41,942 nucleotides of DNA, from contig CACKIH010000010.1 in NCBI GenBank assembly GCA_902600225.1, positions 1 through 41,942 on the forward strand, given 5' to 3'. Shown piece after piece: positions 32,981-41,942 of this stretch (positions within the stretch are counted from its first letter, which is position 1; every line of letters starts with the position of its first letter). The translations under genes were made by a program, and so were the position numbers. The notes beneath the pieces were generated by a model that worked only from the letters and a program-made list of their open reading frames with translations, did not search any database and was not told the DNA's origin. The stretch is from an uncultured Alphaproteobacteria bacterium (GTDB lineage: Bacteria > Pseudomonadota > Alphaproteobacteria > HIMB59 > GCA-002718135).

Positions 32981-33917
32981 TTTTAGATTTTATAAAATAA
33001 CTACAGGTTTTTTCAATACCATATTCAATTTCATATTCTGGAATCCAATTTATTTCATTTTTTAATCTATTATTATTAATTAATAGATTACTAAATAGTT
33101 TATTAAAATATTGCTTTTTAAATAAAATAATGAATATAAATTTTAAAATTTTTTTGTTTAAATTAAAGAATAAATAGTTTTTTTTACCTAGTTTCTTTTT
33201 AATTATCTTTAAAAAAGTTAAAAATTCCAATCTCTGACCATCTGATATATTATAAATTTGATAATTTAATTTTTTTTTCTTAATTAATTTATGAATTATT
33301 GCTGAAAAATTATAAACAGAAATCATATCTCTAACATTGCAACAATTACCAAATGGTAATGGTATGTCTTTATTTAGTAATTTTATAAGATTATTTAAAT
33401 TACCTTTAACACCAGGGCCATAAATTAATCCGGGTCTTAGGATGATCAATTGACAATTATTTTTTAATGATAATTCTAATAATTTATTTTCTGTCAAAAT
33501 TTTATTTTTAGTATAAAAATCGAAATTATTAGATATATACTCTTCATTTATAGGTAAATTTATATTTGATCTTTGATCAACAGAAACATTTATTGAACTA
33601 ATAAAAAAAAATTTTTTAACCATTGATTTTGAGCATGCTTTATATAAGCTAATTGCAGGCAAATAATTATATTTGAAATAATCCTCATTTTTTACTCCAT
33701 TACTATGAGCTATACCCGCACAATGTATTACTATTGATTTATCTTTTAGAAGACTAGCAAAAGATTTATGATCTTCTAAATTAAAATATATATTTTTTTT
33801 ATTATTGTCTCTATTTCTTGATGCTCCATAAACATTATAATTGTATTTTTTTAACAAATACAACAAGTTACTTCCGAGAAATCCAGAGGATCCTGTTATA
33901 AGAATTTTTTTAACCAT
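32970..33917 (-). CDS. NAD-dependent sugar epimerase/reductase (extended SDR)
   Basis: A 315-residue nucleotide-sugar SDR with the Rossmann motif GSSGFLGSNLL (8-18), VIHCAGIAH, a serine-rich active site near FFISSINV and the YTKNKILTE motif at about 139-147 (YxxxK as YTKNK). LRPGLIYGPGVKGNLNNLI is the usual later block. Such enzymes in polysaccharide loci are often 4-epimerases or 4-reductases acting after a WbpM-type dehydratase. That fits this locus, but the product is not determined. The C-terminal third is very lysine- and asparagine-rich. Confidence 0.88.
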   Translation of the reverse strand: MVKKILITGSSGFLGSNLLYLLKKYNYNVYGASRNRDNNKKNIYFNLEDHKSFASLLKDKSIVIHCAGIAHSNGVKNEDYFKYNYLPAISLYKACSKSMVKKFFFISSINVSVDQRSNINLPINEEYISNNFDFYTKNKILTENKLLELSLKNNCQLIILRPGLIYGPGVKGNLNNLIKLLNKDIPLPFGNCCNVRDMISVYNFSAIIHKLIKKKKLNYQIYNISDGQRLEFLTFLKIIKKKLGKKNYLFFNLNKKILKFIFIILFKKQYFNKLFSNLLINNNRLKNEINWIPEYEIEYGIEKTCSYFIKSKNEL

Positions 33918-35036
33918 TTACGAAAAATCAATTATAGATTTATAAAATTTTAGTGTTTTTTCAGTTATAACTTCTAATGAAAAATTTTGAATAATTAGTT
34001 CTCTTGAATTTTGTTTAAATTTTCTTAACTTATCTTTATTTTTAATAATTAATTCAATTGTATTTTTTAAGTCTTCTCTATTTTTTGGATCAAATAAGTA
34101 TCCATTAAAATTATTAATTACTACTTCATTACAACCTGGTAGGTTACTTGTAATTAATGGTAATGACATGGATCCTGCTTCTAATAATACTTTTGGAATA
34201 CCCTCTCCATAGTATGTTGGCAGACAAAAAAGATCTACAGAGTTATAATATTCATATAAGTTTTTTTTGTATCCTATCCATTCAACATTTTCTTGTAAAT
34301 TCATCAAATTCAATTCTTCAATTGACAATGATTGGTCATTATCTTTATCTACATCACCAACTATTAAAAATAATATTTTTTTATTTATAAAAAATTTAGA
34401 TACTTCAAAAAAATCGATTACTCCTTTATTTAATAACATACGGGAGGCTAACATTATAGTAAAATAATCTTTTTTATAAATTTCATTATCTTTTTTTTTA
34501 TATTTTATTATATCGACTCCAGAGCCTGAAATGATTGTTGATCTATTGATATCAAATTTTACATAATTATGTATTTTCTTCTGATCATCTTTTGTTTGAA
34601 ATAAATAAAATATTTTTTTGGTATCAAAAGTTTTTAACACAATAATTGTAAAAAATTTAAATAATCTATATTTCAATTTATTTAAGAAGAAAACATTACC
34701 TAATCCTGAAAAATTCATAATGTATTTACATCTATAAAAAAAAGAAATAATACCTGAGTATACGATTAGTTTAGTTGTAAATGAATGGATTATATCTGGT
34801 TTTTTTTTTAAAAATAAAAATATTAGATTTAATAATACTTTTAAATCATTAATAAAAAAAAACTTTCGATTAAAATTAAAATTTATAATAATTAAATTAT
34901 TGTGTCTAATTATTTTTTTTTCTATACCAGGGCATAATATATAAATTTTGTAACTTGAATTTATATTTTTTATTAGATCAATTTTATGTGTAATTAAATA
35001 TTCATATTTATTTATTAGATAAAAAACTTTTCTCAT
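33918..35036 (-). CDS. Family 4 glycosyltransferase (GT-B fold)
   Basis: A 372-residue cytoplasmic glycosyltransferase that adds a sugar to the lipid-linked repeat unit. The C-terminal nucleotide-sugar domain is clear: MLASRMLLNKGVIDFFE (about 193-210), VEWIGYKKNLYEYYNSVDLF, PTYYGEGIPKVLLEAGSM with the conserved E-x7-E glutamates, and LITSNLPGCNEVVINN. The N-terminal acceptor domain resembles WbpT-like or WbnH-like enzymes (LYLINKYEYLITH-like start, IIHSFTTKLIVYSGI). Its ATG overlaps the asparagine synthetase stop by 4 bp. Sugar specificity unknown. Confidence 0.9.
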   Translation of the reverse strand: MRKVFYLINKYEYLITHKIDLIKNINSSYKIYILCPGIEKKIIRHNNLIIINFNFNRKFFFINDLKVLLNLIFLFLKKKPDIIHSFTTKLIVYSGIISFFYRCKYIMNFSGLGNVFFLNKLKYRLFKFFTIIVLKTFDTKKIFYLFQTKDDQKKIHNYVKFDINRSTIISGSGVDIIKYKKKDNEIYKKDYFTIMLASRMLLNKGVIDFFEVSKFFINKKILFLIVGDVDKDNDQSLSIEELNLMNLQENVEWIGYKKNLYEYYNSVDLFCLPTYYGEGIPKVLLEAGSMSLPLITSNLPGCNEVVINNFNGYLFDPKNREDLKNTIELIIKNKDKLRKFKQNSRELIIQNFSLEVITEKTLKFYKSIIDFS

Positions 35037-36949
35037 GATTTATAATATTGATACCAATTCATTAAAATATAAAGTCTCCAAAAAAAGAAAATATAATCAT
35101 TTTTTCCAATAAGATATTCATTAAACATTTTTATTGTTTTATTTACATCTAAGTATCCGTTTAAAAAGTTTTTTGTATCAGTACTATTTAAAAGATCCAT
35201 GATATCATTTGCAAAATAATTTTTTATCCAATCATCTAAAGGTATATCAAAACCTGATTTTTTTTTCATATTATAAGATGTAAACTCTTCTTTGAGTAAT
35301 TGCTTTAAAATAGTTTTATTCTTTATTAGTTTGTTATAATTATCAATATTCATATGATTTATAAAATCAACAGTATCTGCGTTAAGTAATGGCGATCTAT
35401 TTTCAATACTGTTATGCATGCAAGCTCTGTCTGATTTTACTAAAATATTAGAATTTAAGTAATCTTCATATTCTTTAATAAATAGATCAGTTATTCCATA
35501 TTGTTCATACTCATCTTCTCTATCTTTAGAAAAATATAATACTTCTTCTGCTGCTTTCATATCTTTAGAAATGCTCATATTATACAGATTTTCTAATGAT
35601 ATATTTTGTTGAAATAAAACTTTTTGAAGAGTTTCAATATTTGCATTAATATAATGATTATCAAATTTTGAGTTTAAAATATTAAATAGTTTTAAACTCT
35701 TTTTATTAATAATTGTAGTTAGCAATATCTTGAGTAATTTTTTATTTTTTATTGATAAAAAAAATCTCCAAAAATAATGTCTTTTATAACCAGAAAATAT
35801 TTCATCTCCACCATCGCCTGAGTAAGCAACTTTTATATGATCTTTTGAATATTTTGCAAGATAATACAACGGTAAAGCTGAAGGATCTGCAAATGGCTCA
35901 CTATAAATTTTAGGTAATAGTTGAATATCATATTTAATATTAAAATCATTTATAGAAATTATGTGATGATCTGATTTAAATGAATTAGCAACATTTTTTG
36001 ATAAAGTTGATGAGTCAAATTTATTATTTTTAAAAGAAAAATTAAATGTATTTATTTTTTTATCATTATATTTTGACATTTTTGTTAAAATATAACTAGA
36101 ATCAATACCACCAGATAAAAATATACCAGTATTTACATCTGAGACAGAAGTTTTTTTAATATAATCGTTTGTTAAATATTTTATATTTTCAAAATCATCA
36201 TTAATGTGAGTCTTTTTTTTTGTTCTTTCTTTTCTAATCCAATATCTTTTTGTATTTGTTATTTTATTTAAATAATATTTATCATCTTGTGAATTTACTA
36301 TTTTTTTTATTTCAAGTTCTATGATGGAATAAGGTAAAACTTTATTTATTGTTTTGAATATAGATTTATTTCCTGAAATATATCCTTTATTAAAATAGTC
36401 ATATAAAGCATCTTTTGAAATATCATTTTTATATTTATTAAATAAATTTATTGATGCAATTTCAGAACTGAAAAGAAAATAATTTTTATTTTTTTGAATG
36501 TATAATGGTTTTTCACCAAATTTATCAGTTACAAGAATAATATTTCTATTTAAACAATCATAAATTACTATGCTATACATCCCTTTAATTTTTTTTAGTG
36601 CAAATTCTAAATCAAAATAGTCAATTAATTCTAATAATATTCTTGTATCTGAATTTGATTTAGATATTGCATTTATACTTTTGAATTCAGCTTTTATTTC
36701 TTTGTAATTATAAATACAGCCATTAAAAACCATAACTTTATTACCGCTATACGAAACCATTGGTTGATTACCTTGGTTAGTTAAATCAATAATTGATAAT
36801 CTTTTATGTCCAATTAAAACTCTATTATCTTTATCAATCCAAAAGTCAGAATTATCAGGACCTCTGTGAGATAGTAAGTTTAAAGATTTTTTGAATTGAA
36901 TTAAATTTTGATCAACATAACTTGAAATTATTCCAAAAAATCCACACAT
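35033..36949 (-). CDS. Glutamine-hydrolysing asparagine synthetase-like protein (AsnB family)
   Basis: The family makes an amide with glutamine-derived ammonia and ATP. The 638 residues comprise an N-terminal glutaminase domain starting MCGFFGIIS with catalytic C2, RGPDN and HKRLSIID, and a C-terminal synthetase domain with the PP-loop SGGIDSSYIL, then AYSGDGGDEIFSGYKRH and SDRACMHNSIENRSPLLN. AsnB paralogues in surface polysaccharide loci may amidate sugar acids such as uronates rather than make asparagine. The UDP-glucuronate epimerase in this locus makes that plausible, but it is inference. Confidence 0.92.
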   Translation of the reverse strand: MCGFFGIISSYVDQNLIQFKKSLNLLSHRGPDNSDFWIDKDNRVLIGHKRLSIIDLTNQGNQPMVSYSGNKVMVFNGCIYNYKEIKAEFKSINAISKSNSDTRILLELIDYFDLEFALKKIKGMYSIVIYDCLNRNIILVTDKFGEKPLYIQKNKNYFLFSSEIASINLFNKYKNDISKDALYDYFNKGYISGNKSIFKTINKVLPYSIIELEIKKIVNSQDDKYYLNKITNTKRYWIRKERTKKKTHINDDFENIKYLTNDYIKKTSVSDVNTGIFLSGGIDSSYILTKMSKYNDKKINTFNFSFKNNKFDSSTLSKNVANSFKSDHHIISINDFNIKYDIQLLPKIYSEPFADPSALPLYYLAKYSKDHIKVAYSGDGGDEIFSGYKRHYFWRFFLSIKNKKLLKILLTTIINKKSLKLFNILNSKFDNHYINANIETLQKVLFQQNISLENLYNMSISKDMKAAEEVLYFSKDREDEYEQYGITDLFIKEYEDYLNSNILVKSDRACMHNSIENRSPLLNADTVDFINHMNIDNYNKLIKNKTILKQLLKEEFTSYNMKKKSGFDIPLDDWIKNYFANDIMDLLNSTDTKNFLNGYLDVNKTIKMFNEYLIGKNDYIFFFWRLYILMNWYQYYKS

Positions 36950-36954
36950 AAGTA

Positions 36955-38172
36955 TTAAGTAACAATCTTATTTTTGTATAAAATTAAAAAGTATATAAAA
37001 GGTAGAAATATTTCAGCTCTATACCTATTACTACTTCCTATATTCCAAATAGATTGTATTGTATATGGGAATGTAAAAATAAAAAATATTAATATAAAAA
37101 TTAATAAATAAATTAAAAGATTTAAATAATTTTGATTTAAGTTAAAAATTTCTTTAAGGAAAATAATAATTAAAAAAAATAAAATAATTTTTTCTATATA
37201 TAGGAACAATAAATAGGGATTATTAATTTCATAAAATGCAGGCCCAAAAAATGATAGATAAAAGTAATATGGATATAGTAACATAATTTCTTTTATATTA
37301 TTCAAATTAATATCTCTTGAAGTATTGCCATAGTTGTAAGAATTTGAGATATAGGATAAATCTTCACTAAATTTCATGTATGAAAATAATTTAGTATTAC
37401 AAAAATTATTAGAAATCATTTCAATATTACAAATCAAGCTATAAAATTCAGGAAGATAATAGCAAACAACTACTATGGGAATATTAAATAATAATATAGA
37501 AATTAAAGAAATAATTTTTTTATCTTTAAGTAATTTTAATATTATAACATTTAGTATTAAATAAGCTAATAAAAATAAATATGTTTGTTTTAAAAAAAAT
37601 AAAATTAATAAGCCTAATAAAAATAAAAAAATAATAAAAAGACTAATTTTTTTTCTCAAAAAAAGATTCAAAATAAATAAAAATACTAAATTTATTGCTA
37701 TTGTTACAACAGATGTTTTAGATACATAACAAGTCCAATAATTAAAAGTAGGAAGTAAGCTTATTGCAAGAATAATAATTAAGTCTTTATTATTTAGCTT
37801 AAATAATAAAATATTTTTAATAAATATTATATATATCATAAACATAATTAAAAATTGTAGAAATATACCTGACGCAAAAGGCATATATTCAATTATTCTA
37901 ATCAATATAAATTTAAATACGATTGTATTATCATTTAGTAGTTGAGGAATTTCAAAATTATTTAAAAAATTATCTATGTAGGATTGATCTTGAGTAAATT
38001 GTTCAAAATAAACTATATCAAATATATTTGAATAATTATCTCCAGCATATGGAATTCCAAAAAGAAAATGATTAAAATGAAAAAAATAAAAAACTGCTAC
38101 ATGCAAAAGGAAGAAAAAAACTATTACTTTGTTTTTAAGTGTTGTTTGATTATTTTTAAATAAATTTTTCAT
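36955..38172 (-). CDS. Multi-spanning membrane protein of the polysaccharide locus, function unknown
   Basis: This 405-residue protein has about ten hydrophobic helices and very low GC. After the first helix is a loop with GIPYAGDNYSNIFDIVYFEQ, and a longer loop with charged residues at about 238-290 (including NTKLFSYMKFSEDLSYISNS). I do not recognise a family with confidence. Length and topology would suit a GT-C enzyme or a Wzy-type polymerase, and the locus already has one polymerase/ligase candidate. It overlaps the upstream glycosyltransferase by 17 bp and lies 5 bp before the asparagine synthetase, so it is cotranscribed. Confidence 0.75.
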   Translation of the reverse strand: MKNLFKNNQTTLKNKVIVFFFLLHVAVFYFFHFNHFLFGIPYAGDNYSNIFDIVYFEQFTQDQSYIDNFLNNFEIPQLLNDNTIVFKFILIRIIEYMPFASGIFLQFLIMFMIYIIFIKNILLFKLNNKDLIIILAISLLPTFNYWTCYVSKTSVVTIAINLVFLFILNLFLRKKISLFIIFLFLLGLLILFFLKQTYLFLLAYLILNVIILKLLKDKKIISLISILLFNIPIVVVCYYLPEFYSLICNIEMISNNFCNTKLFSYMKFSEDLSYISNSYNYGNTSRDINLNNIKEIMLLYPYYFYLSFFGPAFYEINNPYLLFLYIEKIILFFLIIIFLKEIFNLNQNYLNLLIYLLIFILIFFIFTFPYTIQSIWNIGSSNRYRAEIFLPFIYFLILYKNKIVT

Positions 38173-39286
38173 ATATATTTTTGTATTGTAAGTACATTTT
38201 ATCCAAAGTATAATTATATGATAAAGTTTTAAGAGATTTAATTATTTTAGATTTTTCTTTAAAACTCAGATTATCATATTTAGTAATAAATCTTACATAT
38301 TCATCATGATTGTTTCCATTAAAAGTTTCTAGTAAGTTTTTTAATATAAACTCTGCATCACCTGCTTTAGAAAATAATGGTAAAGTTTCAGTTGCAATTG
38401 ATTCCAATAAAGTATTTTGAAAACCCTCACCATAAAGAGACGTAGATATTGAATAATCTAAAGCTGAATATAAGTATTGCATGTTTTTCCTACTGCCCGC
38501 TAAAATAATGCAATTAGACAAATTATAAAATTTAATTTTATTGATTAGTTTATTATTATTTAAATCTACAAATTCTCCACACAAAATAGCTTTAAATTGA
38601 AAATTAATTTTTTTTAAATGATAAAGAATCTTAAGAAATGTATCAAAATTTTTTTGATCATCATATCTATTGATAAAGCCAATGAATTTTGTTTTTTTAT
38701 CAATATTTAAAAATTTTCTATATTTTATTCTCCATTTTTTATTATAGTAAAATACATTCTGATCAAAACCATTCCCAATATTAATTATTTTTTTTTTATC
38801 ATACCCAATATTTATATGGTAATCAGTAATTTTTTTTGAGCATGAAATTATAGTATTTGGAATAAATTTGGAAAAAATTGATGAAAAATAATTTACAAAT
38901 ATTGTGAATTTTTTTGAAGTTTTAAATTTTAAATTAGAGTTTCTCAGATTCCATATTATTGGTTTATTAATAAAAAATAATTTTATGAAAATTGAGATAA
39001 AATTGGCATGATACATCCAAGTTTGAATTAAATTTGGATTATAATTTCTAATAATAATAATTAATTTAAATAAGTTAAAAAAAAAATATATTTTTTTCTT
39101 AAAATCAATTTCATATACTATTACATTTTTATTTTTAAGTTTATTGTAATAATATCCATTTGTAGATAAAGCTATAACAATTGAGTCAAAACTCTTTTTA
39201 GAATTTAAAATTAAATTAAATAAATTATGTTCCGCACCTCCTTGTCTAAGACCACTAATTATATGAATAATTTTATTTTTTTTCAC
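38156..39286 (-). CDS. Family 4 glycosyltransferase (GT-B fold)
   Basis: A 376-residue GT-B enzyme. The start IIHIISGLRQGGAEHNLFNL (5-24) is the classic acceptor-domain opening, with the GGAE loop. IQTWMYHANFISIFI follows near 88. The donor domain has GFINRYDDQKNFDTFLKIL (about 203-221), ILAGSRKNMQYLYSALDYSI and SLYGEGFQNTLLESIATETL with the conserved glutamates, then GDAEFILKN. Members of this group transfer hexoses or N-acetylhexosamines to lipid-linked oligosaccharides; which sugar is unknown. It overlaps the genes on both sides. Confidence 0.9.
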   Translation of the reverse strand: MKKNKIIHIISGLRQGGAEHNLFNLILNSKKSFDSIVIALSTNGYYYNKLKNKNVIVYEIDFKKKIYFFFNLFKLIIIIRNYNPNLIQTWMYHANFISIFIKLFFINKPIIWNLRNSNLKFKTSKKFTIFVNYFSSIFSKFIPNTIISCSKKITDYHINIGYDKKKIINIGNGFDQNVFYYNKKWRIKYRKFLNIDKKTKFIGFINRYDDQKNFDTFLKILYHLKKINFQFKAILCGEFVDLNNNKLINKIKFYNLSNCIILAGSRKNMQYLYSALDYSISTSLYGEGFQNTLLESIATETLPLFSKAGDAEFILKNLLETFNGNNHDEYVRFITKYDNLSFKEKSKIIKSLKTLSYNYTLDKMYLQYKNIYEKFI

Positions 39287-40487
39287 TAATTACTTTATTG
39301 TAAAATTTTAAAAGATTAATTAAATTTGTATCGAGATCATATTTATTGACTCTGCGAATTGATAAATCTTTATATTTATTCTCTAAATTTTTACTTTTAT
39401 AAATTTTTTCTATGCAATTTGATAATTGAACATGATTACCTACATCAAATTGAAGTCCATACTTTCCATCATCTATTATGTTTCTACAACCTTGAGCGTT
39501 TGAAGCTATTATTGGAAGTGCTGCAGCCATAGCTTCTATAATAACTATACCAAATGATTCTATAATAGAAGGACATATAAATATATCAGCATTTAAATAA
39601 ACTTCTCTTAAATTTCTATTTGGAAAATAATCACTAAAATCAGATAAATTATTTTTTTCATGAATAAATATACATTGATTATTTATTTGAAGTTTCTTTG
39701 AAAATTGTATTAGAGAATATAAATTCGTACCATAAAAAATAAATTTAGTTTTAGATATTTTATTTTTATATTTAAATCTCTTTATTGCTTTTAATAAAAT
39801 TTCAAAACCTTTTTTTTTATGATTTCGTCCTACTGTTAAGAAAACTTTATCCTCTTTAGAAATATTATATCTCTCTCTAAAATTATTATTTTTATTAATA
39901 TCATTTTGAAATAAGCTTAAATTAACACTATTAGGTATTTCAAAAATTTTTCTTTTACTAATATTTAAATTACCATACTCTTGTGACATATCGCTAGAAG
40001 ATGCAATATAAGCACTAGCCTGTGTAGCTTTATTAATTATTATACGATTAATTTTATTATCAATTCTGTATCCATATTTTAAATTTTTATGAATTTGGAT
40101 ATCTACTCCTATAGCTCTTACTACCCAAGGAATTTTTTTTTTAATAAAGTAATCAGAGCAAATTGTTGCAGTTGGATACATCATTATAATATGCCATATA
40201 TTTATTTGTAATTTTTTTTGATACAAATTTAGATAAAAAATTAAAATTAATTGAGCAAATTTAGGAAAATATTTATATAATTTAAAAATTAATGGGAAGT
40301 AAACAACTCTAATTTTATAAGGTAGGTTAATTTTATAAAGTTTGAGACGTAACCATGTTTCAAAAGAAATTAATAAATATATTGATAATTTTTTATTTTT
40401 AGTAAGGTGAATTAGGTAGTTATGCAAAGCAATCTCTGCTCCTCCGATGTTTGGTAAATACGAAGGAATAAAAAAACCAATTTTCAT
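39273..40487 (-). CDS. Family 4 glycosyltransferase (GT-B fold)
   Basis: A GT-B enzyme of about 404 residues. I place the start at ATG 40485-40487, giving MKIGFFIPSYLPNIGGAEIA, the standard opening; a GTG at 40500 would add five residues. The donor domain shows LTVGRNHKKKGFEILLKAIK, then CPSIIESFGIVIIEAMAAALP with the E-x7-E pair and IIASNAQGCRNIIDDGKYG. Conservation is better than in the neighbouring GT4 genes. It overlaps the next glycosyltransferase by 14 bp. Sugar specificity unknown. Confidence 0.9.
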   Translation of the reverse strand: MKIGFFIPSYLPNIGGAEIALHNYLIHLTKNKKLSIYLLISFETWLRLKLYKINLPYKIRVVYFPLIFKLYKYFPKFAQLILIFYLNLYQKKLQINIWHIIMMYPTATICSDYFIKKKIPWVVRAIGVDIQIHKNLKYGYRIDNKINRIIINKATQASAYIASSSDMSQEYGNLNISKRKIFEIPNSVNLSLFQNDINKNNNFRERYNISKEDKVFLTVGRNHKKKGFEILLKAIKRFKYKNKISKTKFIFYGTNLYSLIQFSKKLQINNQCIFIHEKNNLSDFSDYFPNRNLREVYLNADIFICPSIIESFGIVIIEAMAAALPIIASNAQGCRNIIDDGKYGLQFDVGNHVQLSNCIEKIYKSKNLENKYKDLSIRRVNKYDLDTNLINLLKFYNKVISEKK

Positions 40488-40495
40488 ATATTGGT

Positions 40496-41287
40496 TTACC
40501 ACTCACTTATTATGTAATACATTCCATTTTTAATACCGTTAATTGATTTTCCAGGTATTGATTTAATTAATTTGCCACCATTTTTTGATATCATTTCTTT
40601 AAAAATATCTAAATTAGAACCTTTAGAATTTTCTTGCATAATTACCAAGCCGCCCTCTTTCATATAGTTTTTAACATTTTTATAGAATTTTTCATGTATT
40701 TCCCAATTTGCATCTCCTGCTATTAAGTTTCTATTAGAATTGTACCTCCATTCATTAGATGAATACTCTTCATCAAAATGAACAGGGTTGCCAATTACAA
40801 GATCAAATTTATTGGTTTGTGGAATTTTATCAAAAACATCAGATAAATAAATGTCAACTTTATTATCTAATTTATTAATTTTTCTTGTATAATTTGCACA
40901 ATCAATTGCTTGAGGATTAATATCAGCTATCGTGAGATGTCTACAAAACTCATTAGCTAACAAATTATAGCCAATATACGATGGCCCTGCACAAAACTCA
41001 AAAAGGTTTTCAACAGGTTGTATATTTAAATGATTTAAAACTCGAGTATAATCCATCCCAACAGTCATACCCTCACCATGCAAATCTCTTTTATGATAAA
41101 TTTTTATATGTTGGTATACAATTGCAAGTTCAAAAGGAAATTTATATTTTTTAGGTAAAAATAATCTCAAAATTTTTCTCAAAATAAATTTTAAAATAAA
41201 AAATAAACTTAATTGATCAATAAAATAATAATCTCTATTAGGAGCTTGAAATTTATCATGATTTTTGAAATCTCTAATTTTGTACAT
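40496..41287 (-). CDS. SAM-dependent methyltransferase (class I, NPxx motif)
   Basis: A 263-residue protein with a class I methyltransferase core: motif I LFEFCAGPSYIGYNLLANE (about 100-118), ADINPQAIDCANYTRKI with the acidic residue for the ribose, and FDLVIGNPVHFDEEY (about 160-174). The NP pair resembles the NPPY motif of N-methyltransferases acting on amide or amine groups, such as PrmC. The N-terminal 90 residues are not recognised. Its place among glycosyltransferases suggests it methylates a sugar or amino group of the glycan, but this is inference. It lies 8 bp from the second asparagine synthetase. Confidence 0.8.
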   Translation of the reverse strand: MYKIRDFKNHDKFQAPNRDYYFIDQLSLFFILKFILRKILRLFLPKKYKFPFELAIVYQHIKIYHKRDLHGEGMTVGMDYTRVLNHLNIQPVENLFEFCAGPSYIGYNLLANEFCRHLTIADINPQAIDCANYTRKINKLDNKVDIYLSDVFDKIPQTNKFDLVIGNPVHFDEEYSSNEWRYNSNRNLIAGDANWEIHEKFYKNVKNYMKEGGLVIMQENSKGSNLDIFKEMISKNGGKLIKSIPGKSINGIKNGMYYIISEW

Positions 41288-41295
41288 TTAATATA

Positions 41296-41942
41296 TCATT
41301 GACATACATTAAAATTTGATAACCAACAAGTAAATGTAATCAACATAAAAAAATTTTTAATATCTTCGTTGCTTTTATTTTTAAGATTTAATTTAAAGTT
41401 AATTATTTTATTTAAATCCAAAATAGAAAAATTTTTTATAATGGGGATTATAGAATATTCAAATAATTGTTGAAATTCTTCACTTTCAAAATAATTTAGT
41501 AAAGGTAAGCTAAATCCCGATTTATCTCTATATATAAATGTATCATCAAAATAATCTTTAGAAATATTTTTCAAAATTTGTTTTGAATATTTTGCTCTTG
41601 TTTTTGAACTAAATTTGTAACTTATATTATAATTTGGATCTAAGCGTTCTGATAAGTTAATCATTTTATCAGATATAAAAGGTACACGGTTTTCTATAGA
41701 GAAGGCCATAGACATCTTATCTTGACGAATTAATAATTCATGTAAATGCGTTCTCATTTCGTATTTTTGAAAATTTATTAAAAAATTATTTTTATTTCTA
41801 AAAAACTTATTGAATCTTTCATTTATGATATTTTTTGTATGGTTCTTTTTAGAAAAATTTATGTCGCAAAATAATTCTATGAAATTATTATTAGAATTAT
41901 TTAAAAACAACTTATTTAAAATGTATTTATTGCTCTTTAAAA
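41296..41942 (-). CDS. Asparagine synthetase-like protein, C-terminal part, cut by the window end
   Basis: The frame remains open to the last base, so the gene begins outside the window; the TTG at 41908-41910 is not a start. The visible 215 or so residues are the end of the synthetase domain: MRTHLHELLIRQDKMSMAFS followed by IENRVPFIS, and then YRDKSGFSLPLLNYF. They match the C-terminus of AsnB-type amidotransferases. It is distinct in sequence from the complete copy at 35.0-36.9 kb. Whether the gene is intact upstream cannot be seen. Confidence 0.88.
   Translation of the reverse strand, partial: LKSNKYILNKLFLNNSNNNFIELFCDINFSKKNHTKNIINERFNKFFRNKNNFLINFQKYEMRTHLHELLIRQDKMSMAFSIENRVPFISDKMINLSERLDPNYNISYKFSSKTRAKYSKQILKNISKDYFDDTFIYRDKSGFSLPLLNYFESEEFQQLFEYSIIPIIKNFSILDLNKIINFKLNLKNKSNEDIKNFFMLITFTCWLSNFNVCQ

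Noticed and set aside
1..41942. tRNA, rRNA, CRISPR, insertion sequences or prophage genes
   Set aside because: Reading both strands showed no cloverleaf-like sequence in the gaps, no regularly spaced repeats, no transposase or integrase motifs and no phage structural genes.

Overview
The window looks like chromosomal DNA of an AT-rich, streamlined marine alphaproteobacterium, most likely of the SAR11/Pelagibacterales type. This is an inference. It rests on very low GC, tight gene packing with frequent 4-17 bp overlaps, convergent genes whose stops lie 0-4 bp apart, a close DmdA-like protein, and many one-carbon and methyl-compound enzymes. No rRNA, tRNA, CRISPR array, insertion sequence or phage gene was seen.

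Region 1 (1-5.4 kb) is a peptide/opine-type ABC importer. A fused two-domain ATPase and two permeases lie on the minus strand. A Tat-exported family 5 binding protein is divergent on the plus strand. The shared 191-bp region carries a 10-bp inverted repeat just before the binding-protein ribosome site. The first permease appears to start at ATT behind a perfect AGGAGG. A strong hairpin terminator follows the binding-protein gene.

Region 2 (5.4-13.3 kb, plus strand) is a compact catabolic operon: zinc homocysteine-type S-methyltransferase, GcvT-like folate enzyme, FMN 2-hydroxyacid oxidase, ThDP decarboxylase-like enzyme, a transthyretin/HIUase-like protein lacking the YRGS tail, a close DmdA-like demethylase, OsmC-type peroxidase and crotonase. 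Together they suggest uptake of a methylated compound, transfer of its methyl group to folate, oxidation of a 2-hydroxyacid to a 2-oxoacid, and decarboxylation. This is the best candidate for an undescribed system; 4-dimethylsulfonio-2-hydroxybutyrate or a similar onium or methoxy hydroxyacid is a testable guess at the substrate.

Region 3 (13.3-24.4 kb) holds further catabolic modules on alternating strands: fatty acid hydroxylase/ALDH/GMC oxidoreductase (minus), MaoC-type hydratase/MmgE-PrpD (plus), an EamA exporter (minus), a gamma-butyrobetaine dioxygenase-like enzyme (plus), an ALDH (minus) and a class V PLP enzyme (plus).

Region 4 (24.4-41.9 kb) is a surface polysaccharide locus with even lower GC. 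A plus-strand GT-C-like membrane protein is followed by a scar holding remnants of a nucleotidyltransferase and a GT2. The rest is one long minus-strand operon: UDP-glucuronate epimerase, an out-of-place MmsA, LAB-N protein, GT2, WbpM/CapD dehydratase, initiating sugar transferase, O-antigen polymerase/ligase, SDR epimerase, three GT4 enzymes, two asparagine synthetases (one cut by the window edge), a multi-spanning membrane protein and a methyltransferase. It probably makes an O-antigen or capsule and behaves like a hypervariable region.
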